A DNA stretch of 64,000 bases from Paramyrothecium sp. XJ0827. Taxonomy: Eukaryota > Ascomycota > Sordariomycetes > Hypocreales > Stachybotryaceae. The notes beneath the pieces were generated by a model that searched no databases, was not told the origin of the DNA, and worked only from the letters and a program-made list of their open reading frames with translations. Below, piece by piece: positions 46,942 to 58,458 of the stretch. The stretch is taken from contig JAJFPB010000004.1 in assembly GCA_020881915.1 (NCBI GenBank), positions 1,364,001 through 1,428,000 of the forward strand, read 5' to 3'. The position numbers were made by a program, and so were the translations under genes. Position 1 is the stretch's first letter. Each line of letters begins with the position of its first letter.

Positions 46942-48330
46942 TGCATCATATACACGGGACTATGGAGCATTGTTGGTTGGAGTTATTGTGGTTCTCATTG
47001 TTGAACTTTTGTCTTTACATGCCAGATTTAGCATTTGCATGGAGTAGTTGAGGTAGATCAAATCAACTTGAGTTGCCGTCTCTTCGACCCGTTGGGAGCA
47101 GTTTCCGAGTCAGCGTGTTTCGAGCACACAATCCGCGTTATGGCATGTAATTATGAATTAGGCGACTTTGTTGCACCCAGTTTCCCTCGAACTTGGTGAT
47201 AGTTTTGATCCACACCATATTCCTGTACGTCTCTACATGATTGCCTATTTGGGTAGTCGGGAGCCGGGGGCCAATGAATGCTTCCAGAAACATCACCTGC
47301 AGATGCTGTGGCTCTGCGCTCCGTCCAGGAGGCGATAGAAGGCTGCTCGGAAAGAGGAAAAGAACCCAGGATCGATAAAGTTGTGCAACGTTCCGCGACG
47401 ATTTCCCCTCCCTTCCTCCCTGTCGGGCGAGCTCCGGCGCCTGTCGGGAGTCAGGCCACGAGCGCCACGGGCCCGTACGGGGAGGGGCGGGAGAAGAAGC
47501 GGAACCAAGCTCAAACGACAGGTGGAAACAAAGCTATAAGCTCGTCACTTCGCGTTTTCATCATAAACGCGAAACCACGCTGTCAAGGAGTAATCAAGTA
47601 GGTATGGGAAACATGGGCATTCTGCTGACCAGTGATGGATAGGGCTGAAGAGGCGCAGATTTGAGGCAGACCGCACGTTCAACCTAGTTTGCTTACCCTG
47701 GCTGCCACTAGGTCGCCCAGGCACACGCCCTGAACCCTTGACCTCGTCCTAGTCGCCGTTCCAAGGGTATATTCAAGCCACCGCCGAACATTCACTCCCT
47801 TCCTGGGATGGATTTCGGCCCGCTACTGGTCCTCCGGACTACCGGCTTACGTTAGGCGAAGGCTTGAAAGGTGGACGTTGTGCAGCCATCAATCATCGTG
47901 GCCCGGACTCACACATCTTACAGAGTGAGAGCGATTCTTACCTAGGCACAACCAGGCTCAGGATGTCAGAGGCACTAACGGAATACGTCCCAAATATACT
48001 TATTTGCATAAATCGAATCTCCTTATTTGCTAACTCGCCGAGCCTGTCGGGCCATCCAACCGTCTCAACGTGGGTGCCAACTAAAGGTAATGAAAGAACA
48101 GCATGACCGTGGTGTGTCTTGCGATGCCGCACAGTTATGCCTACGCCCAAACGCCTAATATAGCCTTGTGAAATCAGGTGCAACCTCCCTCCGTTACATG
48201 TTCTCCTAAGAGTGGCCCACCTCTGCACAGAACGACTCCTGTCCAGTAGTCTCTCTAGAAGCCCGTCTAGTAGTCCTCCCGGCGTCGCAGAGCTGCGCTG
48301 CGTGACGAAAGGAAACCTGTAGTAACGCAT
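46942..48330. other. Intergenic with glutamine-amidotransferase relic
   Basis: AT-rich 3' region of the P450 gene, then about 900 bases without an intact gene. A short relic at 47864-48040 is listed separately. Confidence 0.45.
47864..48040 (+). pseudogene. Possible relic of a class II glutamine amidotransferase (asparagine synthetase B-type) domain
   Basis: In one frame the sequence reads AINHRGPDSHILQ and then, ten residues after PDS, LGTTRLRM. In asparagine synthetase B proteins the HRGPD motif is followed at this distance by L(G/A)xxRL, so both content and spacing fit. A degenerate ILICINRISLFANS follows where the family has a VxNGEIYN motif. The N-terminal Cys (MCGI) and the synthetase domain are absent, and no splice chain continues it. 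It may be a decayed neighbour of the thioesterase gene, or coincidence. Confidence 0.35.
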
Positions 48331-49389
48331 CTAGTCAACATTCTCTAAGCACTCCCTCAAGATGGAGCTCAACTCTCCGATGAACTGGGGCTGGAAAGCA
48401 CCGTCGTGCTCGCCACTAAAAGGAATGGACGTGAAATTTTTGAACTGTCGTGGGTTCCACCGCATGTGCTGCTCGCGCATGACCTTGCGAATAAACTGAA
48501 CGTTCTTGTCGTCTGGTTGCCGACGCTCCCAATCGGGTTCGGGCGCGCACTTGATCAGGACGGTTTCAAAGTTGAATGGTTGATCCGATGTAAAAAGGTC
48601 GCCTGGTGAAACATTGGCAATCAGGCCCAGACCTTCGTGAATGTGAAGCTTGATCTGGGTCAAGAAATCCTTCATCTGAGGTGGATCATCGAGCTCGAGA
48701 TCAGACTCGCAATCCGACAGATCTGTGTCGCACTCGGACAGTGGTGACAATGGAGTTCTCATTTCGATCCCTTCGTCGTCGAAAAGACTGGAGGCACTAG
48801 AGCTGGCGGAGGTCGAGCTTGACCGAGGGGTGCCCCAAGAATTCTTTCGCCGAGGACGAGAGAGTATATAGTCGTCCTCATCGAGATCGCTGGTGGCTGG
48901 AGACGCTGCTGCGGGCGAGCGTCCACCTTCCATCTGTAGACCGAAAGCAACAGTACGGTTGTATGTAGCCCTCGAATAGGCGCGATGTTCTTGCGAGCTG
49001 CTGAACTTGGGGAAGACTTCAGGGTTGGCTGAGTCAATCATGATAACTTTGAGCACCTCTTCTCCTCTGGCCTCCAGAATTTGAGCCATAAACATGGCAA
49101 CCATGCCGCCCATAGACCAACCACCAAGTAGGTAGGGCCCCTCAGGTTGGACCTCTTTGATTCTGTCCAGATAGAGTGCAGCGAGTTCACCCAGGCTTGA
49201 TGGATACTTGAAGTCTTGGCCTCCAGGACAGTAAACAGGACTGGTAATGCCGTACACCGGACGGTCGTCGTCGTCACTGAGTGACTCGAGTCGTAGAAAG
49301 GGAAGGGCGACTCCAGAAATAGCATGGACAAGGAAGAGAGGCGTAAGACTGGAGTCTTCTTCGCCTTGAATGAGTGTGATGACCTCCAT
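48331..49389 (-). CDS. Free-standing thioesterase-domain (alpha/beta hydrolase) protein
   Basis: Single exon, 352 residues. Resembles the thioesterase domains that end NRPS and PKS assembly lines: PLFLVHAISGVALPF near the start, RPVYGITSPVY, YLDRIKEVQPEGPYLLGGWS with the nucleophile Ser in GGWSMGG (about residue 92), Asp in VIMIDSANPE and catalytic His in SGEHDGAF near the C-terminus. So all triad positions are present. The usual size is about 250 residues; the excess is a Ser-rich, acidic insertion at about 155-240 (SSSTSASSSASSLFDDEG), placed where the lid helices sit. It may release or edit acyl-thioesters for a synthase located elsewhere. No carrier or synthase domain is found in the window. 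Confidence 0.88.
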   Translation of the reverse strand: MEVITLIQGEEDSSLTPLFLVHAISGVALPFLRLESLSDDDDRPVYGITSPVYCPGGQDFKYPSSLGELAALYLDRIKEVQPEGPYLLGGWSMGGMVAMFMAQILEARGEEVLKVIMIDSANPEVFPKFSSSQEHRAYSRATYNRTVAFGLQMEGGRSPAAASPATSDLDEDDYILSRPRRKNSWGTPRSSSTSASSSASSLFDDEGIEMRTPLSPLSECDTDLSDCESDLELDDPPQMKDFLTQIKLHIHEGLGLIANVSPGDLFTSDQPFNFETVLIKCAPEPDWERRQPDDKNVQFIRKVMREQHMRWNPRQFKNFTSIPFSGEHDGAFQPQFIGELSSILRECLENVD

Positions 49390-50772
49390 TATTTGACCAG
49401 GCGCGAGAAATGACGATGAGAGAAGATGAAATGTATAATGGTGGGAAAAGAATGTCTATTGACAATGCTCAACAAGTTGCCTGTCCGGTAGCGTAGAGGG
49501 AAGAATTGATATCGAATCAAAGTCCCGCTGAACAAAATATTGAGGATGGTTGAAAAAACGACGGTTTGATTTAGCGCTTGACCAGAGCAGACCTCGTGGT
49601 AGGAAGACCTAAGGTCCGGGGTTGCTTATCCAGAAGACGCACCGGCTTGCTCTCGGGTTGCTTGATTCTTGCTCCTCCTGGAGTGCTTCCTCGAGACTTA
49701 TATCAAAGTAAGCAGCAGGCGTCTCGCTGTGCCTCGGGGGCAAACATGCCCAGCAACCAAGCGCGTGGATCTCGTAAAGCCTTCGAGAAGGCAATGACAA
49801 CATAGCTCGAGAGGCTGAACGAGGAGTAAGACGATGGCGAGAAAACGTGAGAGGCGGCAGATGATACAATCGGAAAGCCCGTCTGGAGCTTCTCCGCCCC
49901 TCAAGCCTCACCTGCAAAGTTGGCCCACTACTCAGCATGTTGCAGAGACGCAAGTGGCGACCTTGTGCCAGTGGACGCATGAGCCATGGCAAACGGAGAG
50001 GCACCTGCCGACGCCATGACTCTGAGAAACGGCCCTAGCAGCCGGTATTGGATCTACTTCGAACATTCGACTGCTGTCATTCCGCGCATGGACCACACCA
50101 TAACCCCCATACATGTCGGTAGATGGGCGACTGAGGGTGCTATATCGGGGCACTCGAGGTAGCTCGCGAGGCGTCATTGCGCATGGGTACCGCGTTCCGC
50201 TGTTGTTTATGCCAGCGCCGTGCTGTGACGCAAGTCAGAGACATAAGCGTTGGAAAAAAGAACTCGAGCTAGCGACTTTTGCTGGCGGGTTTGGCCGAGT
50301 CCTCGTCGCGGCATCTCCTCCGAAGCACTGCGGAGGCGGAGGTTGGTCGTGAGCTATCGGCGGTGTCGTAACGGCATGACGACGGTAACTTGGAAACGAA
50401 TACAAGAGTGGCAGAGTCGCATTATCTAGAATGATTTCTTTCCATCTTCTTCATTGCACAATCGGTTGAGAGCTTCGTTGTGACAATCGCAGCTTTTCTT
50501 TGCTTTTTCGCCAAGTCATTTTCTGGTCGCCATTGCTAAAGGTACGTGACAAGAATAATCTTAGACGGCAAATACAGCCGCAATTCCCTTTTTGCCTTCG
50601 TGTTTCGCCTCTTGTGCCAGGCATCCAGGAACCGAAATGGCTGGTGGTGAGGCACATGCTTCGAATCACAGCTCTCCCACGAGTTTGCCATGTGCTCCCC
50701 TCCGCCTTCCGCCATGGGCGAAGACGTGCTGCGGTGGCAAGCGGAAGGCTAACGGAGGTGATAGGAGCCACG
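49390..50772. other. Divergent upstream region
   Basis: Lies between the thioesterase (-) and the pepsin-fold protein (+). No domain-bearing ORF was found. The frame of the next gene is open for about 90 codons before its ATG but has no supporting signal. Confidence 0.4.
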
Positions 50773-52208
50773 ATGTTTACCAAGACATGCCTGACCTTGG
50801 GTTTGCTGCTCGGCAGCGCCCAGGCAGGTCCTGGTTTAAGACCACGTGGTTACAAGAGGGACTGCGACAAGGCCGACAGATACGACATGCCCGTCTCGTG
50901 GCACCCCAACGGCTTCATGTCTAACATGAGCATTGGCACACCAAAGTCTGACATCCCTGTCTTGGTTGACTGGACCTGGATCAGCCAATTGGTCATCTCT
51001 CCAAAGTGTTTTGGGGAGTTTGATCCTGAGTTGTGCCACTTCCCAGGTCAGCCTGCATGGGATCCAAGAACGTCTAGCACCTTCCAGAACCTTTCTGATA
51101 CGTACGAGGAGCGCACGTGGAAGCCAAACCACTTCTTCTTCAGTGACCCTCTTCACGTTGAGTATGGTTCAGACTCAGTCCAGCTTGGCCCGGTGGCGGC
51201 CGACACTGTCGTTCAGCTCACAGACATGACTTTCAACGTCTCTACCTATGGCTTCCCCTTCCCATTCGCGGGAGTGTTTGGTCTTTCCCCCGTATTTGAG
51301 GGCGATGATAGTGAGTACATGAACGTGCTGTGGCCGTATAGAGGGTAGGAGGAGCTGACGAATACTGTAGAGGACTTCCAGTCCGCTTTCTACCAACAAG
51401 TCAAACAGGGCCGCTGGAAGAACGGCCTGAGCGGTTTCGTTCACTGCTATAATGACGCGTTGAAGCCTGTCTGTGACGGTAACGATGGTATCCAGTCATT
51501 CGGTGGTATCCGTAAGGATCTCATCAAAGGCAACAAGATCTGGTGGTACAAGACCCAGCTTTTCCCCGACGTGAACAAATACAACTTCATCTACGACCCA
51601 GCCATCTACAACTACTGGGGCATTGAGCTGGAGGGTCTCAAGCTTGGTGAAGAGAAGCAGAAGGTCACAGGAACCTCGAACAGCTCCGGCAGCGGTGCTA
51701 TTATGGACCATGCTGCCTATGGCCGTGGCCTACCCCTGACAGAGAACGCGTATGACAGGCTTGTCGAGATCACGCAAGGTGTGCCTGTTGAGCTGGAAGT
51801 GCCAGTCAACAATGGCGAGCAGGCATTCTACGCTGTCGACTGCGACGAGGTCCCCAACTTCCCGGAAGTCGCTTATACGTTCAAGGGACATAAGAAGGAG
51901 TGGTACATCCAGCCTGAAGACTATGTTGTGAAGACGGAGGATGGCACTTGCGTGCTGAATGTCCGCGTTCACGCCAAGCAGGATCAATTGTGAGTTGAGG
52001 TCCCTCTCATTCATAGAGCAGGGGGCAGGTGCTAATCAACTCTTTCAGCCTCGGCAACTTCGGCGATACTTTCCTTAAGGACAAGTACGTTATCTTTGAC
52101 TTTGAGAAGAACCGTGTTGGCCTGGCCGACATCAAGTGGTAAGTGTCAGGCGTGTCTCCAAGGAAAAGGTGTCTGCTAACGATAACAACAAACAGGCCGT
52201 GCCATTAG
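50773..52208 (+). CDS. Secreted pepsin-fold (A1-like) protein with altered active-site motifs
   Basis: Four exons (50773-51310, 51371-51989, 52049-52138, 52196-52208) give 419 residues. The N-terminus MFTKTCLTLGLLLGSAQA is a signal peptide. The fold is recognisable from the A1 layout: MSNMSIGTP, a strand with VLVDWTWISQLVIS, the HVEYGSDSVQLGPVAADTV flap/strand, FAGVFGLSP, then AIMDHAAYGRGLP and a C-terminal strand FLKDKYVIFDFEKNRVGLAD. In active pepsins the two catalytic loops read DTGS and DTGT/DSGT. Here the Asp residues remain, but the following Thr/Ser-Gly pairs are replaced (DWT and DHA). Proteolysis by the normal mechanism is doubtful; it may be a binding protein or have other activity. 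Several Asn-x-Ser/Thr sites fit secretion. Confidence 0.85.
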
Positions 52209-54488
52209 AGGTCGGCAGGGAAGCGCTCGGAGGTTTGCCCCCGCCAGGATGGGCGTAATATTGAGTCTATGATTTGTGGATAAATAAAACAAGATGTTGA
52301 TTTCATTGTGGAGGACCTCGTTCGATAGACGCATCGAAGAACCTGGGTAACGCCTCGCATATGCAGGTAGAGTAGTACTTATTGCGGTTGTTACGGTAGA
52401 ACGTGGCATTAATACGATTGCGCACATGTGTGAAAAACGTGGTCTCGTGCTTTGATGCTCATGTTAGCTGCGGCAGGGGTTGAACCTTTCGCATGTGCAT
52501 CGCCCTAGCTTCTGAGGGTGAAGGGGTAACTTGGAAGGCTTACTCTCGGCCGCTGGCTGGCCCAACTGACCACCGGAGGCCGAGGTAAGACACGCATCTG
52601 CCGGGTCGTATGAAGTGGTGTCGGCAAAACGGAAAAGGCATCAACCTTCTCGTGAAGCTTGCCACGAATGGAAATGCACAGAAGGGCCCACGACGATGCG
52701 CCGTGCAGGACTTGGCGGAAGCCAAAGTCGGCCACAAAGTGTCGCAATGGAAGGTGGACAAACTTCGAAATACGCCACGTGTGATACGATGCAGAGATGC
52801 AGATATGCTTACTCGCGTACCTTACGCCCCCCTCGACACGAGCCGCAGGGCATGGCACAGGGCGCACGGGTGCAGAAGCCGTGGCGCATCTGCAGGACAG
52901 AGCTGAAGTTCTCGCGGCTAAGGCTTCAGCTCGGCCTCAAGGGAGCTTTCCACGAACACCGACATTCGCGGCGGCTACCCTGCGGTTTCCAGAATACGGT
53001 ATGGGATTCAAGCCGCCGTTGCCGGTGTACGCCTGTGCTTTTGTGATGGGGAAAGGAAAGGAAACCGAGAAAATTAAGAAATTAAGCTTATTCTTTCTGG
53101 TATCTGCCGAAGCCGGGGAGCAGCACATCACCGGTAGAGCTGGATCGGGCGCAACGCTTTGCGCTTTTGTCTTGGGTATTGACACGCAGACCAGCCATAA
53201 GCAGATTTCTTCCACGAAATATATTCAAGACAATGATGATTCTTGTCCGCCATTCGAGCCGGGCACAGGACAGAAACGAAACACTAACCACGACCCCAAT
53301 TGCGTAAATAAACGGCTTCAAGTCTTAACGCGTTGCGCATCATGTGGGCACAACAAGATCAACCACAGCCTGCCGAAATTGAGCGGGCGCGTTTACATTT
53401 GCGTTGCGAAGGATGTCCGAAGCATTAAAGCATAAACATGTTCATTGAGTGTCCGTCCAAGATATGAAACAAGGAGGTCTGTAACTCTCCGAGGAAGACG
53501 TCACGAATCTCCGAAGTTGTGTCTGCCAAACCACTTCCGTACCGAGTCAAAAGGTGTCGCCGTGTGACAGCTGAACTGTCCGTTGCCCGGTACTGCCACT
53601 TGAACACCTAAAATGGCAAAACCATGTTTCTTCAGCTCTTACACTTACACGGAACTGGACCGCACCACGATCACAGCGAGCATGAGAAAGTCATTCAGGT
53701 AATAAAATAGATCAAGATCAAAAAAAGCCGGGGACATCGAGAAGCTGTTATTATTGGCCTTCGGCAAGGCTTCCCCCGAGCATTGAGCGCTCTTCCGGCA
53801 GTCAACGGGGATGCACTCCAGGCCAAATGAAGCGCCGCTTGTGGCTGGGGTCGTCCTCTAACTAAGCCCCAACGCTTCTCAGCCTCGCTACCAGTAACTA
53901 GAACCAGATGCAACATCAGATGATCTAGCGCTGTCATGCATCAAATGATAGAAACACTCCTGAGGAACCGGCTGAGATGTCCCGGCTAGGAGACTTGTTA
54001 GCGAGGCCACTTTGCTGACAGTCTGTAGTCGTGAACATGGCTGGCATTGTATACCTGTGCCACTGAATCTGACTGCGAGAAGCAAGACAGCAGATCGGTA
54101 CTTTCTGAGACGTATTCGCATCGAACTTCGCAAGTCTCAACTGGCAAGTAAGCGTACCAAAGATCTGCATTGATCTTGAACCTGAGGCTCGTTTTAGATC
54201 GCCGTCCGTTGCAGAACCCGGTGATCGGCTTCGGAACGCAGATGTAAAGCGGGACTTACCTCCGTGTATGCTCGGCCTACTGCGGCCATTCGGACAGTCG
54301 ACGGACTCCATTGATGAATGCTGCTCTTAACTTAAAACTAGCCTGCAGAATTGCTGGGAAGAACTTGGTTTCTGTAGGAATGAAGCTTTCCAAATTGTAC
54401 ATTTTCCGTTCCTTCTCGCCAATCTCGTCCCGATTCAGACGCTCACAGGGCCTCACCGCAATCCTCATACCCGATACAGACTTATTCT
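52209..54488. other. 2.3 kb intergenic region
   Basis: No intact gene. ORFs of 80-212 codons overlap in several frames without domains. 53070-53095 is AT-rich. Confidence 0.45.
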
Positions 54489-56284
54489 ATGGAGCGTGTA
54501 GACGCAGAGATCATCATTGTCGGGGCAGGTATAGGCGGTCTAACCCTCGCCATTATTTGCAAACAATTGGGCATCTCATACAAGGTTCTCGAGAGAACTG
54601 AAGCATTAGAACCTGCCGGCGCTGGCATATCCCTTTCACCAAACGCCCTTCGAATTTTCGACCAACTAGGACTGTACGAGGACATTGAACGGTGTGCACA
54701 AAGGTTACGCAAGATCCAGATCTGGAGGAACTCAGATCTGTGGAACTCCCTTGATTTCGCCGAGTTCCAAACCGCATTCAAGTATCCCATATTCCAAGCA
54801 GAGAGGCACAACTTCCATCGGTTGCTTTATGAAGCTGCCGGAGCCGAAGCAGCGGTAGTACTAAACGCCAATGTTATTGACGTTATCGACATTGCTGGCC
54901 AGCCGGTCTGCGTGGTGCTCGAAGATGGCACGCGGTATCGGGGCAACATCATCGTTGGAGCCGACGGCATCCGATCAGCAGTTCGCAGGGCACTGGCCCG
55001 AAGTTTAGGTATAGAAGATGCTCACAACACGATTCAGTTCACTGGTCGTGTCCATTTCTCGGGGATAACGAGCCCGTTGAGAAATTGTGGTCCTCAGGAG
55101 GCCGGTGTTGCAAATTGGATGCTCTACGACAAAACCATCCTAACGACGTGGCCATGTCCAGATAACAGGCAGTGGTATGTCGGAGTGAAGGTCAGTGTCA
55201 TCCCTGAGCATGTAGCGCGCAGCTGCTTCTTTTGTCTCCGTGTCGCGGCGTTGTCAATCAGTTTGAGATTGGGTTGATTTGAAAGCCTATCTCGTGTGGC
55301 GGTAGGGACAATGGGGAGCTTGAGAAGTCGGGCCCTGCGAGTGCTGCCCTCCATCCCACTCGAGCCGTGGTGGGACGATCGAATCCTTTCAAGATTTGTG
55401 TTGCCCAACCTCGACGTGCACAGATCATTCGTGCCTTGTCTGCTGGCCGCAGGACGGGTTGCAAGAGGAAACGATCGCTGACCTTTTCTTAGAAAGCCGA
55501 AGACAACGCTGCGGAGGATCGATCAGTTTGGGGATGCACGACTACGGATGACCTGAACAGGTTGTTTGGCAAGGCTTTCCATCCGTTTGCGGAGGATGAG
55601 TGTTTTGGTAGCAGTTGGTGACATCCAGCCCCTTATGACAACGTTAGGCTTACGATTTGAACTTCTTCTAGTTGCCGACAAGTCCGAAAGGGTCATCGCG
55701 ACCAACGTGTTCCAAGAGTTCGAATTCCCATCAATGTTCCAAGGACGGGTGGCATTGCTCGGTGATGGTGAGGGATCCTGCCCCCCTGCACCCCGGTGCC
55801 TCAAGGATGATTGATTTGAGCCACGATGTTGACCAGTAGCACAGCTGCACACAGCATGACGAGCTTCTTTGGGCAGTGAGTAGCTCCAGACTTCCCCACA
55901 CACCCGAAAGTTCCGAGAGTCCATTGAGACCCCATGGCACTAACAAAGACACCAACCAGGGGCGCCTGTCAAGCAATCGAGGATGCTGCCGTGCTAGGGA
56001 ACTTGCTTGGGGAGAACCGGGCCTCGCTGGACAATGCCGATCAGTTGCTGTCTGCATATGCGGCGGAAAGAGCAAGCAGGACCAAAGACATGTCTCGTTT
56101 CAGCGACGTGTTTGCAGGCGTGCACATGGCCAGACTGCCGTTTGGGCTGGGGCCGCCGTTGCGATGGTTTCTTTACACCTTGATCCCATCTTGGGTTTGG
56201 ATCAGGTATCTGAGCTGGATCTATTCCTACCAACCCATCGTGTCCAGCCTGCAGGCACCGCCGGGCAGCGGAAAGGAGATGTGA
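54489..56284 (+). CDS. FAD-dependent monooxygenase (class A flavoprotein hydroxylase)
   Basis: Five exons (54489-55190, 55493-55607, 55672-55767, 55845-55875, 55960-56284) give 422 residues. The FAD-binding fold opens with IIIVGAGIGGLTLAI. VLERTEALEPAGAGISLSPN follows, then the second FAD motif IIVGADGIRSAVRR, and the GD motif with downstream helix (RVALLGDAAHSM, GACQAIEDAAVLG) split over exons 3-5. The family hydroxylates or epoxidises aromatic and terpenoid substrates with NAD(P)H. The C-terminal PPLRWFLYTLIPSWVWIRYLSW is hydrophobic and may hold the enzyme at the ER, like the epoxidases of meroterpenoid and indole-diterpene pathways; the substrate is not inferable. The first intron is 302 nt, long for this genome; the others are 63-84 nt. 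Confidence 0.92.
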
Positions 56285-58458
56285 GCCAAGTCAAATTGGA
56301 TCGAGATGGCCGTATGTAGCTAATAGGAGGATTCGCACTGCAGCGCGCAACGCAGGCCCTGGAAGATGTACGCTTTTGGGGGCAGCGAACATGCAGTTTT
56401 GGGCCTGGAGGCAGAGCGAGCGTGTTTCATGTCTCGTCCGTGGTCCGGCTCCTTTGGCCGTATATTTTATTTATTTTAATTATTTTGTCTTGCTCACAGA
56501 CCACTCAGACTACTCGATGAGTAAACAGGATTGCCTTGGCCGGTATTTTTGGACGTCGATCGAGAATCACCCCCATTTCTGGTGGAACTGCCAGATGTGT
56601 GCCATCCCGAGCTATCGTCAACTCCCACCAGCCAAGACACAAATACACGGCAAAGCCAAGATGCTGCAACGAGCTGCCCGTATCAAGCCATTGGAGCACA
56701 AACATTGCACCTCGACCCGCGGGTCGGGCCAAGCCAAGGCTGAGGGCCAAAGTAAGCATTGCAGTAGTCCACCAAACTCTTTCAATTGGCGTTCAGGCGA
56801 GGGGTCCCAACGTGTTTACTCCGCCGGTCCGACCAACGAGGCCCCCCAGTTGACGTGAGGCAAGAATTGCGATATTTTCTTCTCTTTCGGTTTCACCTGG
56901 TGTTTATTTACTACCCTATTCATCCTTCCTGCACGCCTGCCGGGCCTCCAGGCTGTGGTAATATTGCGCCCCGGCCCCGTAGCTACCACTTACACCCATT
57001 CCCCCACGGACCAACTACCTGCCCGTGGTCGCCCTCCGCTCAACTGCGCGTTTGCCCTGATGTGAGAATGGACGGGCAGCTGTGCCGTGGGTGCTGGGCA
57101 AGGGCCAGTCAGCGTCATCCATGCGTGGCCATATAAGGCAGCACGCACAGGACAACGACCCGGGCGACAAATCGAGTAAAAGAGAAGCATTGCCGAAGCC
57201 TCGCCTGTGCGCCGGCGCAGGCCAAGGCTTGCTCATTATGCGATTCCACGGGGCAATAGCGAGGCACGCGATTAGTGGTGGAGGTACGAACGAAGGCGTC
57301 GGCTGTAGGCTGTCTCAGTGGTTCTTCACAAACGGGTTCCGTGTCTAACATGTCGACCCTCCTCCGCGTGGCACGTATCCAGATACCGCCAGGCGACGAT
57401 CAATTACTTCGTAGGGCAGATGTGATTCCCATCGAAATCAAGGCTCTTTGGATCCTTCAGTCATCTCGAAATAATCCTGTGGGGGTCCTCGAAAATGCAC
57501 CTCCGGACACCATCTCACCCTCAGAACGAGCGGTTCTGAGCGGCCGCGCCTCACCTCGAGACTTGGCCGCGACGAATCGCATGGGACCCTGGCCTTCGCC
57601 GGCTCTCCGAGAGGACCTGGCGAGTACATCGTCCATGTTTCGACGGAGTACCGCTTCGGCCCCTGTCAGATCGAGCTGAGTACCTGGATGCAGCTCAAAA
57701 CCCACGCCCTCACCCTCCCCCCGGCCATTTGGCGTCCAGCCCTGTCGCATCAGCACCGCGACCCCCTGTCGACAAGCTGATAGCTCTTGGAGTTCACCCC
57801 CCTCCACTCCATCGTGTTTGTCTGCAAGCCTATTTTCACCCCGTCTTTGTCCCCTCGTCTCCTCGTGCACGCTGGGATCACGGCATTGGACATGGCCTGC
57901 GCCGTAGTTGATCATCATTGCCTCGTGGCCGAGCCGTCACACCTCACGCCCAACCATCCATCCCACATTCTCATGTCTCTAATGGTGGGTCAAATGCGAA
58001 GGCCTTCCGAATACTACTTTACGCCAGGCTCTCCCAACAGTTAAGACCAACCTCCTCTGCAAGCTTCAGGTTCCATTGCCACTCCCATTTGATCCGACAC
58101 GGGTCACGACACTACAGGACATTCTATGCAACACGGTTGTTGGAAGTTATTACAATTGGGGTCCGAAGCAGTCTACTCCCAACTGCTTCTCCTGTTGCTT
58201 CTCCTATCCCCTGGATCATCCACCAATCTTCCCTGCCTCATCCTTCTTAAGCCATCCCTCTAGTCGACACTGTCCCTCTCTCCTCGTAGACGATTGAATC
58301 CTGGCTTTCTTTCGTCTTTTCCATCATTGGCAGAGGGGAGCATACAACACATTCCTCTGTGTCCTTTGGCATCTGCATCCTATTTCCACAGCGAGGCTCC
58401 TCACCATCCCTCCTCCTCTCCTGTCACATACACAAAATCCATAAACACCTTTTTCCAG
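56285..58458. other. 2.2 kb upstream region of the Zn2Cys6 gene
   Basis: No recognisable domain. From 57790 to 58440 it is C/T-rich and probably includes the transcription start and a long leader. The regulator's frame is open from 58294 but reaches an ATG only at 58459. Confidence 0.45.

Noticed and set aside
52470..52540. GGTTCAACCCC B-box match on the minus strand
   Set aside because: Only three of five T-stem pairs form, and no acceptor stem partner was found.
54553..54777. Minus-strand frames inside the FAD monooxygenase
   Set aside because: Shadows of a well-supported coding exon.
57457..57918. 153-codon minus-strand frame upstream of the Zn2Cys6 gene
   Set aside because: Lies in the regulator's likely promoter, has no recognisable domain and overlaps plus-strand frames.
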